From NCBI GenBank assembly GCA_026724425.1, contig JAIUCV010000354.1, forward strand, positions 62,001 through 126,000: a stretch of DNA of 64,000 nt, written 5' to 3'. The notes beneath the pieces are model-generated. The model was not told the origin of the DNA. It ran no database searches and saw only the letters and a list, made by a program, of their open reading frames with translations. Positions 25,001 to 34,234 of this stretch are shown here, in pieces. This stretch comes from Erythrophleum ivorense (taxonomy: Eukaryota > Streptophyta > Magnoliopsida > Fabales > Fabaceae). Positions within the stretch are counted from its first letter, which is position 1; each line of letters begins with the position of its first letter. A program made the translations under genes and the position numbers.

Positions 25001-25619
25001 TGCCAAAGAGGCCTAGAGATCCTTGCTCTTTCTGGATTTGAGCACATACCTCATCAAGACTTGGGAGCTTGTCAGCTCTAAGAATGTGCTTGATAAGATC
25101 ATTATACGCTGGATTGAGAACCATGAGAAGAGCAAACACCTTGTCTTGTTCTCTCCTCTCATTCAAGACAGTAGCTTCAAGAGTCGCTGGCCTAAGCATC
25201 TCTAGCTCTGCCCAAAGAGATCGAAACTTCCCAAAGAACTTGTTGAACTCCATGTCATCTTGGCTGAGACCATTGATGGCTCGCTTGACTTCAAATACTC
25301 TTGTGAGGTTGGATACATTTCCAAAGATACTCTTAAGAGTATCCCACAGCTCCTTGGCGTGTTCGCAATATGAGTAAGCCTCTAAGATTGAGAGGTCTAG
25401 TGAGCTTTGCAAGATTGCAAGAACCGCCTGGTCTTCTTGCATTTCCTTTTCTGTCGGAACGGCTAGAGCTGCTGCTTCAACGGGAAATGTCTCGGGAGGC
25501 TCGATTTGGCTCCACAGTCCACGGCCACATAACACCGCTTTCGCTGTCCTGGACCATAACAAATAGTTGTCTCCTCCCTTGAGTACAACTGGAAGAACAA
25601 CAGCCTTTGAATTCTCCAT
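22059..25619 (-). CDS. Copia gag-pol polyprotein (frameshifted near its C-terminal third)
   Basis: 1186 codons open from ATG at 25619. Gag (UBN2-like) at residues 1-240 with a CCHC zinc knuckle at 243-256 (CEHCKIRGHTKDRC). Protease DSGA at 357-360. Integrase zinc-binding HHCC region at about 486-520 and catalytic D540, D602 and E638 (DVWTSP, SDNGGEYT, NGVAERKN). Reverse transcriptase has KARLVARGFTQ, MDVKNAFLQGELDEEVYM and the YVDD box. The frame ends prematurely at 22059 in AGCTAG where related elements continue. A single missing base near 22063 explains it, and the RNase H domain follows in the other frame. Everything else looks functional. Confidence 0.93.
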   Translation of the reverse strand: MENSKAVVLPVVLKGGDNYLLWSRTAKAVLCGRGLWSQIEPPETFPVEAAALAVPTEKEMQEDQAVLAILQSSLDLSILEAYSYCEHAKELWDTLKSIFGNVSNLTRVFEVKRAINGLSQDDMEFNKFFGKFRSLWAELEMLRPATLEATVLNERREQDKVFALLMVLNPAYNDLIKHILRADKLPSLDEVCAQIQKEQGSLGLFGNKGSDLVMVNKAEQVVANRGYYRPPERRSNSGAAPVCEHCKIRGHTKDRCYTLHPHLRPRDWKDNQSSGRDSRDSRAHFASEAGGSKNQGGTSDSAMAIAAPPAEYVTKSDLDALVKALKDSGKTHSSFSFHASCSKADLSFDKPKSLIVDSGASHHMISDLNLIKDIKPALGHVSIANGDQIPIKGIGNLKLFDKESQAFYMPSFTSNLLSVKKATTDLNCYAIFGPNDVAFQDIETSKFLGQGTTKDGLYVLDDTKPSSPSCGFSFNVSVANDAVWHARLGHPHHRALSLMLPGVNFQNHDCEACILGKHCKTVFPKSSTIYEHCFDLIHSDVWTSPCFSRENHKYFVTFIDEKSKYTWLTLLPSKDRVLEAFISFHAYVTNNYNAKVKILRSDNGGEYTSHAFKDYITKNMIIHQTSCPYTPQQNGVAERKNRHLMEVARSMMFHTNVPKKLWGDAVVTACYLINRTPTKILHDLSPFEVLNNTKPVLDHLRVFGCVYFVLVPGENRNKLDAKSTKAMLIGYSSTQKGYKCLVPETGRVLVSRDVKFLESTGYYTVKDWDSLKNLPHSPLDRADNLRRLFENLGITPPVSISPPPVSETPPASPLVPEGENDAGESESASEPALHHTGESESALEPAIHHEQAASPVITESDPETSPPAEPVAELRRSQRLRKPSKWVNTEIYYNSQAVAHPTQAVCSLAYFPEEHQVFIGVLDQENIPQTYEEAIRYEVWSNAVGDEIHAMIKNHTWDEADLPKGKKTVSSKWVFTIKYLSSGEIERHKARLVARGFTQTYGEDYRETFAPVAKLPTVRVVLSLAVNLEWELWQMDVKNAFLQGELDEEVYMTPPPGLEHTVQPGKVLKLRKAIYGLKQSPRAWYRKLSVTLLDRGFRRSEADHTLFTLQSQEGIIVILIYVDDIIISGNDKVGIQETKAYLKSVFEIKDLGELKYFLGIEVCRSKEGLFLSQRKYTIDLLNETES

Positions 25620-25789
25620 GGATGAATCAATCAGCGATGAAGAACAAGAATAATTAAATGCTGGATAATAAAGTAGATCTAGAACCAGATCTAGTTTCTC
25701 AGCGAAGAAGATAAAGTAGATCTAAACACAGATCTGATTTCTCACGAAGGAGATAAAACACAAATAAGTGAAATTAACCAAGAGCGTAA

Positions 25790-25805
25790 CCTGGCTCTGA
25801 TACCA
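25790..25805 (-). other. Copia primer-binding site (tRNA-iMet type)
   Basis: TGGTATCAGAGCCAGG on the minus strand directly follows the 5' LTR terminus CTTACA. It is the usual Copia primer site, complementary to the 3' end of initiator methionine tRNA. Confidence 0.9.
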
Positions 25806-26185
25806 TGTAAGATTTGACAAAGAAAGAGTGAAAATTGATGAAGTATAATCGAAGAAGAAGAAGATAGAGAGATAGAGAGTTTCAGAGTTTAAAGAGAGAG
25901 AAAGAGAGTAAAACTCTTTTCTTATCTTTATTAGCACTGTCACTTTACATATATATAGACAATAGATAATTGTCTAGAACGGTCATATTCTATAACGGTC
26001 ATATAGACTTTTCTTCCAATAGTTTTATTCTATATTCTTCTTCCATATAGAATACTCCTTGACATCTATTCTATATAGATTAGCTGCTCCATCTTGTTGT
26101 AGATTTGTCTTGCTTTGTTGTAGACTTGTCTTGCTTTGTTGTAGACTTGTCTTGCTTTTATAAGCTTTTATAAGTTTTTATAATA
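25806..26185 (-). repeat. Copia 5' LTR
   Basis: 380-bp LTR, nearly identical to 20753-21153 except for one fewer 21-bp unit and about two substitutions. Confidence 0.93.
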
Positions 26186-26282
26186 CTAGGGATTGTTAAC
26201 AAGTTTGAAAAAGACACTTCATATAGTTGATAATGGTTTGTTCTATCTTCTAGCGGCAAATGCTGTGTTAACTGATATACTG

Positions 26283-26767
26283 CCAGATGCTATTTTCAAT
26301 TAGGGATTTCTATTCGTCATCAAATGAGATTATTTTAAATTTACAAAAGTAATAAAACGCACCCCGCACGCTCATCATGTATTAGTATTGATGAATAATT
26401 ATATAGAAATCATTGTAACATTATTAAAAATATATAATATTTTAAGACGTTTTGATTTTGATTTTGTTTTTTTACAGTCCTAAAACTCTTCCACAAGAAC
26501 AAACAAATATTGTAATCCTACAAGTTGGTGATACGCACATGATGTGCGGCACATCTTCTGCATATTACATAAATCTAATCATATGTAATATGTATAACAA
26601 CCAAACTTCCAGGTACGATTGACCAAACAATATTTACGAAATGTACATATTTATAGAGTTTAACAGTTTTGCTAAAACCGAACAAATCACGAAGAACCTT
26701 ATAGTACGCTAATCCCAAAAAATATACCTTGAAAATGGAAAAAAAGATGAATTCATCATACTGTATA
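26283..26767 (+). repeat. Duplicated segment, copy B, left part (interrupted by MULE)
   Basis: Matches 12719-13203 of copy A closely, with one extra 15-bp stretch near 26550. It stops at TACTGTATA (26759-26767), the MULE target site, and resumes after the MULE. Confidence 0.88.
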
Positions 26768-27559
26768 GAGGGAATTGCCAAAACTAGTGCACAATTTGAT
26801 TTCAAATGCAAAAGTAGACCCTATATTGAGTTTAGAGCAAAACTAGTCTTATGGGCATGTACAATTACAAACTAGGCCCTTATGAACAAAGAAAAAATGG
26901 TTGCCTCAATCTCTGTTTTACCCTTTTTAAAGTCTATTTATGAAGTCTACGACGTTTTAGACTTCATCATGAAGTCTAATACGTATTCACAAATTAAATT
27001 TAATTTAGGAAATTATAGGAAATTGTGTTGATTAAAAAAAATTATAAATAGATAAGATTAGAACATTTGGCATCCAAGAAAAATAAAATTGCATAAAAAT
27101 GAATCCATTTAACTCAAGTAAGAGAAATTATGAAATTATGTTTGTGACCTATTTGAAGTCTAAATGTGAAGTCTAAATTTGAAGTCTAAATGTGAAGTCT
27201 ACCAAATAACAAAATCTTAAATTTAAAGTTTAAAATCTATAAAAAATATTTAGGCTTCAAAAAATTATAAATAATCCAAATGAAGACAAATCCTATCTAT
27301 GTAAAATAAAATTTCATGGAAATTAATCAATTTATAAGTTTTATGAGTAAACCAATCATCATCTTAGTGTTTGAGGTTCAATGTATAGGGTTTATGAGGG
27401 TGATTGTTTAGGTTTAGAGAATTTTGACATAAAAAAATGTTTGTGGTTTCTTTAACGATTTAAAGCTAATGAATTCATAGTTTATAATGTAAATTGTGAT
27501 TATATATACATAATTGATGTTTTCTATAGCTTTGATCTCAAAAATTCGATTTAGGGTTT

Positions 27560-28660
27560 AGGGCAAGTTAGACTTCACAGATAGACTTCATAGTTAGACT
27601 TTTCTGTGAAGTCTATTATTCTAAAATACGGGCGGGAAACGAAATATTTTGGGCGGGAAGGGCGGGAATCGAAATATTTTGGGCGATTAAAATTACAATT
27701 TATAGACTTCCCGATTAGACTTTGTACTTTAAGTCCGGTTATTTGAACAGAACCGGTCGTGGAAATTCAAATGTTGCGCTTAATTGGGTTTAACCAAATT
27801 AAACCGACCATAATCGTAAGTGAGGAAACCAAAATCAGGGTTTCACTTTCACATTTAACATTTCACTTTCACTTTCACAAACTCAAATCTGTTCCGTTCC
27901 GTTCTCTCTCTTTGTCGGATAGATTGCATGTTCTCCGCCCACCATCGCCGTCGAAGACAGACAGTTCCACCATTCTCCGTCGACTTTTTCCCATTCCTCC
28001 TCTTCCGCCACCGTTGCTTGCCGCTGTGTAATCGAACGACCGTCGACTTTTCCCCTTCCTCCGTCGACTTTTCCCCTTCCTCCTCTCACCGCCGGTTAGT
28101 TATCTCTCTTTCATTTTGTTCTCTCTGTTTACCCCTTTCAAACCATCGACTAACCGATTGTAGATCTGTCGCAGGTCTTAGTTAGCCGCTTCTTGGTAAT
28201 ATCCGCCGCCGTTGCTGGCCCTCATAACCGCTAAGATTAAGGTAAAAGTCCATTGTTAAGGTTTAGTTAGCCGCTATTTGGCGGCGGTTGGATAGACGTC
28301 ATATTTAGACTTCAAATTTAGACTTCTATTGTTAGGGTTTAGTTAGCGGCTCTTTGGCGGCGGTTGGATAGACGTCATATTTAGACTTTATATATAGACT
28401 TCAAATTTAGACTTCTATTGTTAGGGTTTAGTGAGCAGCTCTTTGGCGGCGGTTGGATAGACTACATATTTAGACTTAATCTTTAGTGTTTATATTTAGA
28501 CTTCATTAATATTTAGACTTCATTAATATTTAGACTTCAAATTTAGACTTCAAATTTAGACTTAATTAATATTTAGACCTCAAATTTAGACTTCATGTTT
28601 AGACTTCATGTTTAGACTTCATGTTTAGACTTCATGTTTAGACTTCTAACTTCTCATCTG
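27560..28660 (+). repeat. TAGACTTCA-rich array, left half of MULE
   Basis: Dozens of direct copies of a 9-14 bp unit (ATTTAGACTTCAAATTTAGA). They include four consecutive 15-bp copies of CATGTTTAGACTTCA near 28596-28645 and a repeated block TTAGCGGCTCTTTGGCGGCG near 28270, 28340 and 28430. A milder version lies at 26940-27200. Confidence 0.9.
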
Positions 28661-28677
28661 TTCACTATTTTTTCAGT

Positions 28678-28968
28678 ATGGACGCTGTGACATTCCCTAG
28701 GAGGTTGTACACAGAAGGAGAAGAACCTGATTATGACCGCAGTGTTGTCTACTATAGCAAGAACACTGAGCTGTGGTCACAACTGCACACCATACTTGAA
28801 GAGGAGTGGGATGAGCTTGAGAATTCCATGCTCGGACCCCTCTTCAAGTTCACGAAGATCAAGTTTAACTGGGCATCGAAAGTGGCACAGTGTATGCTCA
28901 CTATGCAAGTGGCCTGCAAGAAGAAGTATGAGATATGTTTCAGAAGCTATGTAAACTATGCTTTTTGA
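28678..28968 (+). pseudogene. DUF1985 N-terminal fragment of a ULP1-like MULE gene
   Basis: 96 codons from ATG 28678. FPRRLYTEGEEPDYDRSVVYY, ELWSQLHTILEEEW, LGPLFKFTKIKFNWASK and QCMLTMQVACKKKYE are the start of the DUF1985 domain. This domain is found in large plant MULE-borne proteins that normally continue into a ULP1 (SUMO protease) domain. Here it stops after SYVNYAF and runs into TAGACTTCA repeats. Truncated. Confidence 0.8.
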
Positions 28969-29071
28969 AGTTGAATTCAAGAAATAGACTTCTAATTTAG
29001 ACATCAGAGGTTCAAATACAGACTAAAAAACCGGAGTTTTTCCTCCATTTGTACAGACTAACATCAGAGGT

Positions 29072-30009
29072 TCAAATACGCAAAATAGACTTTAAAATAG
29101 ACTTCATAGATAGATTCTTGCTCGTCAAAATAGACTTTAAACGGTCCTCTGAGTCACACACAAGGTCAGTCACACTTCCCGGATTTGCTTCCTTGATTCT
29201 TTGCAAGTAAGAAGGCAGATTCGCGTATCCTTCTTCAGCTGTTCCCCACACCAAGTCTTGGGCGTGTTTCAAAGCTCTATATGAAGCCGTATAGTCGAGC
29301 TTCATTCCAAACACTCCTCATAGAGTCTCTTATGTGTTGCGGCACAATTCCTTCAATGAGCCCTGTCCTATCAAGAAACAGCTTTCCAATATACTTCGTT
29401 GTACAACGTTTATGCTTACATACTCGATCAGAAACAGAACATGTATGTGGGATCATCGAAAGGTATGTCAATGTCAACGTCTTCATCTTTAACTTTCCCA
29501 TACTGACTGTAGTCCGCGTGTGTGTCATCATCGACTTCATAAGCTTTTTCCCTTACATCACGCTCATCACAACCCGACTCTTCAGACATTTCTTGTGGGT
29601 CCGCGCCCCAATCTTCATCCAACTCTTCGTCGAGCTCATCCTTCAACTCTTCGTCGAACTTTTCATCCAATTCTTCATCCATCCCTTTGCTAGAGACACA
29701 AAGTCGTAGACCATGAGTTCTACTTAGGTCGATCATGCTTTGGACTTGTCTGTCGTTTGTGACAAACATGGGCGGAGAATCAATACGCATTTGCTGAGTG
29801 AACGCTTCTGGTAATGGATATGATAATTCCACACGGTGTCCGATCTTGATCACCGAATAATCATCTACAGCCATTTGAATAAGCTCATCATGTGTACAAC
29901 CATCCCTCAGCGACAACATTCTACCTCCTTTCCGATAATCAACCTCAAAATGCCAAGACAAATCGTCATTTCTCACCCATTCTCCATAAACAGACGCAAT
30001 GTAAACCAT
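29072..30009 (-). pseudogene. mudrA-like transposase, N-terminal part with deletions
   Basis: ATG at 30009 opens MVYIASVYGEWVRNDDLSW, then SLRDGCTHDELIQMAVDDY and VTNDRQVQSMIDLSRTHGLR, the N-terminal domain of plant mudrA proteins. A very acidic linker (DEELDEKFDEELKDELDEEL) follows. After PTYMF the expected MuDR domain is largely missing. A stretch HKRCTTKYIGKLFLDR continues in another frame to about 29300, and LKHAQDLVWGTAEEGYANLPSY in a third frame to about 29130. No DDE catalytic domain remains. The gene is dead through one internal deletion, at least one further frameshift and a 3' truncation. Confidence 0.85.
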
Positions 30010-30039
30010 TTTCTGCAAGAAAAAAGAAAACCAATCACG

Positions 30040-31400
30040 TTAGACTTCTGTGATAGACTTCAGTTTTAGACTTCACCGAGAAGTCTATATATTATTGTCT
30101 AATATTCAATTTTTACAAGAAAACCGTTTTCACAAAATATACAGCGAATAAGCAGGTAAAACTAACACACAAGCAACTAAACAGACTAACTCAACTAATT
30201 GTTCAAGAAAATCTTAAAAATTCGTTATATATTTTCCAAAAAAGCGTTTTCAAATAAAACTTTAAATATTAGACTTCACGAGGAAGTCTAAATGTTAGAC
30301 TTCCCCGTGAAGTCTAATATACTAGTTTTGCAATTTTCCAAATTACGAATTTTTTGAGAAGTCTACACATGAAGTCTACAGAAAAAAAAAAGACTAGTTT
30401 TGCAATTGACCAAGCTTTGACTTTTTCGTATAGACTTCATTATCGTGAATAGGCTTAAAAATGAAGTCTAACTAGAGAATGAAGTCTATCGGTGAAGTCT
30501 AAAACAGAAATTAGACTTCATAGGGATTAGTTTTGCAATTGATCGAATTTTTGAATTTAGAAAACAGACTTCATCGTGAAGTCTATTCCGACAAACGTTG
30601 ACTATTAGACTTCACCAAGAAGTCTATCAAGAATTAGGCTTCAAAATGAAGTCTAAACCCAGTATTAGACTTTGAAGTGAAGTCTACAGAATTAATAGAC
30701 TTCAGGGATAGACTTCACGATAAAACAAACTACTGAATATTTGCAAAACTAGTCTTTTTTCGAAGTAGACTTCACGGATAGACTTCACGTAAAAAATTTT
30801 GATTCTGTCAAATGCAAAACTAATCTTTTTCGAATAGACTTCATTCTGAAGCCTACACCATTTTTTTTTGTTTTCAAAGGAAGATGTTTAGACTTCATTG
30901 TGAAGTCTATTCCCCAAAAATTTTGAAAAATCAATTGCAAAACTAGTTTGTTAGACTTCGTCATGAAGTCTAAAAACCTGCAAAAATATGAAATTCGCTC
31001 AGATCTACCGGAATTTTACCTTGCCGTGATCTGAAGTTTCGTTGACGGCCTAAAACTTCGATTTAGAGCTTCAGCAAACTTTCCCAACCGTTATAATGAT
31101 CTCCCACGCCAAAAATGTGAAGATCTAAGAACATAAACTTTGAAAAGATGAAAATATGTGTTCTTGGGGTGAGAATGGAGAAGAAATTGAAGAAGACAAG
31201 TTTATAAGATGATATAATGAGTTTGTATACATGTTTGAAGAGTAAATCATGCATTCAAAGCTTCATTTCGGTTCAGAATGGTTGTTGGACGAATTGATGG
31301 TGATGGCATTTTCGTGAATAAATGAAGAAGATGAGGTTTCTTTGGACTTTTTATTTTCGATTTAGACTTCATATTTAGACTTCAAGGACGAAAGTAATGG
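30040..31400. repeat. Near-palindrome array TAGACTTCA-n-TGAAGTCTA, right half of MULE
   Basis: Repeated short inverted pairs, arms TAGACTTC / GAAGTCTA with 3-7 bp between them: for example near 30068, 30271, 30296, 30563, 30607, 30889 and 30952. Single arms and degenerate copies lie between them. Scattered phrases such as TTTTGCAATT and GCAAAACTAG resemble the element termini. Confidence 0.88.
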
Positions 31401-31507
31401 CATTTTTGTTATTATCACAAATATGGTGAGGATAAAGAAGGAAGGAAAAAAGAGGGTATTAGTTTTGCATTTGACTTCAATTTGTGCACTACTTTTGAAA
31501 ACAGCCC

Positions 31508-31830
31508 TACTGTATATTATCCTACCTCAACATTTCTACTTTGTTAGGAAACATCGTCCTCTCACCAAAACACCTTTAACACATTTTAATATGTATCTCT
31601 TAATCTGATCATCTTTATAAGTTTTTTACTTTCCCTCTCCGTTCATAGACAATGGACAAGGACGACAATAGTAATAAGAAGAGTCTCTCGGAATCATTTT
31701 ATGTAACATTAAAAACCAGTATGTCGACCCAAAAAAACAGTATAATATTTTTTAACAAATCTGCAGTCCTAAAAATCTTCCACATAAACAAAAATATGGA
31801 AATCCTACGAGTTAGTGGTATGCGCATCTT
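31508..31830 (+). repeat. Duplicated segment, copy B, right part
   Basis: Resumes after the MULE with TACTGTATATTATCCTACCT and matches copy A to 13500. It then continues without interruption into CTTGTACATTCCACAAGTCT, which in copy A is displaced to 18862 by the outer Helitron. This is therefore the uninterrupted target of that Helitron. Confidence 0.88.
31652..31830 (+). pseudogene. Truncated glycosyltransferase 5' end (copy B)
   Basis: ATG at 31652 opens MDKDDNSNKKSLSES, nearly the same as the relic at 13326 and related to the intact gene at 19205. Similarity to the gene stops within about 20 codons. Confidence 0.75.
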
Positions 31831-32210
31831 GTACATTCCACAAGTCTAATAATACGTTATTTGGATGACAACCAAACTCCCACGTGAGATTGACTTAACA
31901 ATATTTATAAAATGTAACATACTCCTATTTGAATAGTTTAACAGTTTTGTTTAAAGCCAACAAATCATGGAGAGCCTTAAAATACTCTAATCCCAAGACA
32001 GTACCTAGAAAATGAATGAATTCATCATATTCTTTAATTCTCCCTTAACATTTCCACTTTGTTATATATCTCTTATCATATACCTCTCGTATATCATCTG
32101 CATTAGCTTCAGACGACTCCATGTGAGCTTTTGACTTTCTCTGTTCTGGACGTTCTAAAACAATGGAGAAGGATTTCCGCCAACAAGGTTCTCGCGGTCA
32201 TATTATCTTT
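31831..32210 (+). pseudogene. Promoter unit plus glycosyltransferase stub
   Basis: 31831-32162 repeats the promoter of the gene at 19205 (same ATTCCACAAGTCTAATAATACG and TTGACTTAACAATATTTATA). At 32163 ATGGAGAAGGATTTCCGCC starts like that gene (MEKD), jumps to its TTCCGCC (residues 16-18) and soon to GCGGTCATATTAT, like its GGGGTCATAATGC, before similarity ends near 32210. A tandem copy whose coding region was almost completely deleted. Confidence 0.7.
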
Positions 32211-32694
32211 TAAAAAAAAAAGAATTTTTAGAACATTATACAAATAAATTTGATCAGGAAAAGAAAAAAAAAAGGAAATCATGCATCCGCAAGTTTCCTT
32301 TTTTCCATTATTGGATGTATTATATTAGGCAATTGGAATAAAGGTTTTTCGTAATTTAGAAATTGAAAGTCACTAAAAAGTGAACCATTGTTTACTTGTA
32401 AGTTGTAACCTAATAAAATTACTTGTAACCTAAGGCAACTCAACTCCTACTTCTATAGGGACTTCCAACAAATTTAGGTGTCCTAAACCAAAACAACACT
32501 GCTCAATGGATGTAATTTTCAAGAATATCACTGATACAATCTTACTCCGTATGGAATTAGGAACCGAATCAACATACGACTTATATAAATTACCTAGGAG
32601 ATAGCAGCCACAAACAAACTCTAATAAACTCTAACTCTGTATACAGCGTAAAGCTAAGAAGGACCTCAAGCAAGAGTTTAATCACAGGATTAAG
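32211..32694. promoter_or_regulatory. Spacer and promoter of glycosyltransferase 2
   Basis: A-rich spacer, then about 450 bp unlike the repeated promoter unit. A TATA-like ACTTATATAAATTACC at about 32579-32594 sits 100 bp before the ATG. The second gene is thus under different control sequence from the first. Confidence 0.45.
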
Positions 32695-33924
32695 ATGCGA
32701 GCAAGGAAGCTACCCATGTTCGCCATCTTCGCTGTTTGTGCTTTATTGTTTCTCCTCTACATGGAATCTCCAGAATCTACTGTCCCTGACAATAAGCCAA
32801 GGTTCAAACCAAACATGCCTCTTCCCAGAACCAATGGTCCTATCAGTACAAGTAGTAGTAGGAGTAGGAGTAGTAGTAGTAGTGTTGTTTCGGTTCGAAA
32901 AGAAGAAAAAGAGGAGCTAGATCCATTGGTACCTCCTCCTAAAGCTAGCAAGAGCGAGAGAATTGACTGGTTCAGAAGAAAGCTACCTGAGCTTGAGATA
33001 CTGAAATCGACAAGCAAGAGCAAGAGATTCCATGGAAGAGTTTTGGAGTTGTACAACAAGAATTGCTCAGCTCAATTCTTTATGATTTGGCTTTCTCCGG
33101 CAAACTCCTTTGGACCAAGAGAGATGTTAGCTCTTGACACTCTCTTCACAATTAACCCTGGTGCTTGCTTGGCGATTCTGTCAAACTCTTTAGACTCCCC
33201 AAAAGGATACACTATCCTTAAACCATTGCTTGATCAAGGTTTCAACCTCGTCGCTGTGACACTAGACATCCCGTTCCTCGTCAAGAACACTCCTGCAGAA
33301 GCTTGGCTGAAGAAGCTAAAGAGTGGAAACATGGATCCTGGCTCTATCCCTTTGTTCATGAATCTCTCTGATCTAACGAGGCTCGCGGTGCTATACAAGT
33401 ACGGAGGAGTCTATCTAGACACAGACATCATCTTCCTCAACGACATGACGGGACTCAGAAACGCTATCGGAGCACAGAGTATGGATCCAGAAACCAAGAC
33501 ATGGACAAGACTAAACAATGCAGTGATGGTCTTTGATGTTTACCATCCGCTTATGCGAGAGTTCTTGCACGAGTATTCAACAAATTTCGATGGATCCAGA
33601 TGGGGACACAACAGTCCTTACCTAGTCTCTAGGGTTATCAAGAGATTAGGAAACAAACCAGAGTACAAAGTCAAAATCTTTCCGCCTGATGCTTTTTATC
33701 CGGTGAATTGGCTTAAGATCTCAAGGCTTTTCAAGAAACCTGCAACCACAGGAGAAGCAAACTGGGTGGAGAAGACAGTGGAGGACATGAGCAGAGAGAG
33801 TTACGTGATACATCTGTGGAACAAAGTCACACGGAAGATGAAGATTGAAGAAGGAAGCGTCATGCACAGACTCATCTCCATTCACTGCACAGTCTGTGGA
33901 AACATCACAAACTCTCACACTTAA
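32695..33924 (+). CDS. Alpha-1,4-glycosyltransferase family protein (GT32-like), copy 2
   Basis: Single-exon 409-aa type II Golgi glycosyltransferase, paralogue of the gene at 19205. N-terminal anchor at about residues 7-23 (PMFAIFAVCALLFLLYM), then a Ser/Arg-rich stem encoded by an AGT/AGG trinucleotide run (about 32846-32886). DXD motif DTD at residues 242-244 in YGGVYLDTDIIF. C-terminal Gb3-synthase-like block RLNNAVMVFDVYHPLMREF and FDGSRWGHNSPYLVSRV. Frame intact. The N-terminus differs completely from copy 1, so the paralogues are old; only the promoter relics nearby are recent duplicates. Acceptor unknown. Confidence 0.93.
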   Translation: MRARKLPMFAIFAVCALLFLLYMESPESTVPDNKPRFKPNMPLPRTNGPISTSSSRSRSSSSSVVSVRKEEKEELDPLVPPPKASKSERIDWFRRKLPELEILKSTSKSKRFHGRVLELYNKNCSAQFFMIWLSPANSFGPREMLALDTLFTINPGACLAILSNSLDSPKGYTILKPLLDQGFNLVAVTLDIPFLVKNTPAEAWLKKLKSGNMDPGSIPLFMNLSDLTRLAVLYKYGGVYLDTDIIFLNDMTGLRNAIGAQSMDPETKTWTRLNNAVMVFDVYHPLMREFLHEYSTNFDGSRWGHNSPYLVSRVIKRLGNKPEYKVKIFPPDAFYPVNWLKISRLFKKPATTGEANWVEKTVEDMSRESYVIHLWNKVTRKMKIEEGSVMHRLISIHCTVCGNITNSHT

Positions 33925-34234
33925 AAAAAAGATTCATTCATGTGTATAAGTAGATCCTTCTGTCTACTCTTTCTTCCTTTTATTTTAGTGTTTATAAAAC
34001 TTTGCCTTACGTTTTCTTTGCAAACTCAATTAATTTCCTCTAAAGAACTCGAAATCTAGACTCAATTCTTCAGAGCAGCTAAGTAAGAAACGAAAGGGCA
34101 GATTTTCATAGAAAGAAGAGAAATTGGAGATAATGTTTAACAACAACAAAGAGTCGCAGCATCAGAAATTCAGAAAGCTTCTAACCAAATACAATTACAG
34201 TGACATGAAGCGAAGAAGAAGCCTTTTTTTCCTT
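33925..34234. other. Convergent 3' ends of glycosyltransferase 2 and PSRP4
   Basis: 310 bp between two stop codons on opposite strands; presumably the two 3' UTRs. No other feature seen. Confidence 0.5.

Larger units (their letters stand above)
20753..26185 (-). mobile_element. Copia LTR retrotransposon, nearly intact and young
   Basis: 5433-bp element on the minus strand flanked by a perfect 5-bp duplication CTAGG (20748-20752 and 26186-26190). LTRs are 20753-21153 (401 bp) and 25806-26185 (380 bp). They differ by one 21-bp minisatellite unit and about two substitutions. The primer-binding site TGGTATCAGAGCCAGG (initiator-Met tRNA type) abuts the 5' LTR at 25805-25790, and the purine tract GCTTGAGGGGGAG abuts the 3' LTR. 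Domain order gag-protease-integrase-RT-RNase H identifies Copia (Pseudoviridae-like). Confidence 0.96.
26768..31507. mobile_element. Mutator-like element, Kaonashi type, internally deleted
   Basis: 4740-bp element flanked by a perfect 9-bp duplication TACTGTATA (26759-26767, 31508-31516). 9 bp is the typical MULE length. Termini are imperfect inverted repeats: left GGGAATTGCCAAAACTAGTG, right (reversed) GGGCTGTTTTCAAAAGTAGT, followed on both sides by GCACAA...CAAATGCAAAA. It holds the 5' part of a DUF1985 gene on the plus strand and the N-terminal part of a mudrA-like transposase on the minus strand, facing each other. This gene pair is known from ULP1-bearing Kaonashi MULEs. The transposase DDE core and the ULP1 protease are missing, so it is non-autonomous. 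Most non-coding parts are packed with TAGACTTCA / TGAAGTCTA repeats. Confidence 0.93.

Noticed and set aside
26940..31400. CRISPR-like array suggested by the many TAGACTTCA repeats
   Set aside because: Plant nuclear DNA; spacing is irregular, repeats are only 8-10 bp and lie inside a MULE with clear ends.
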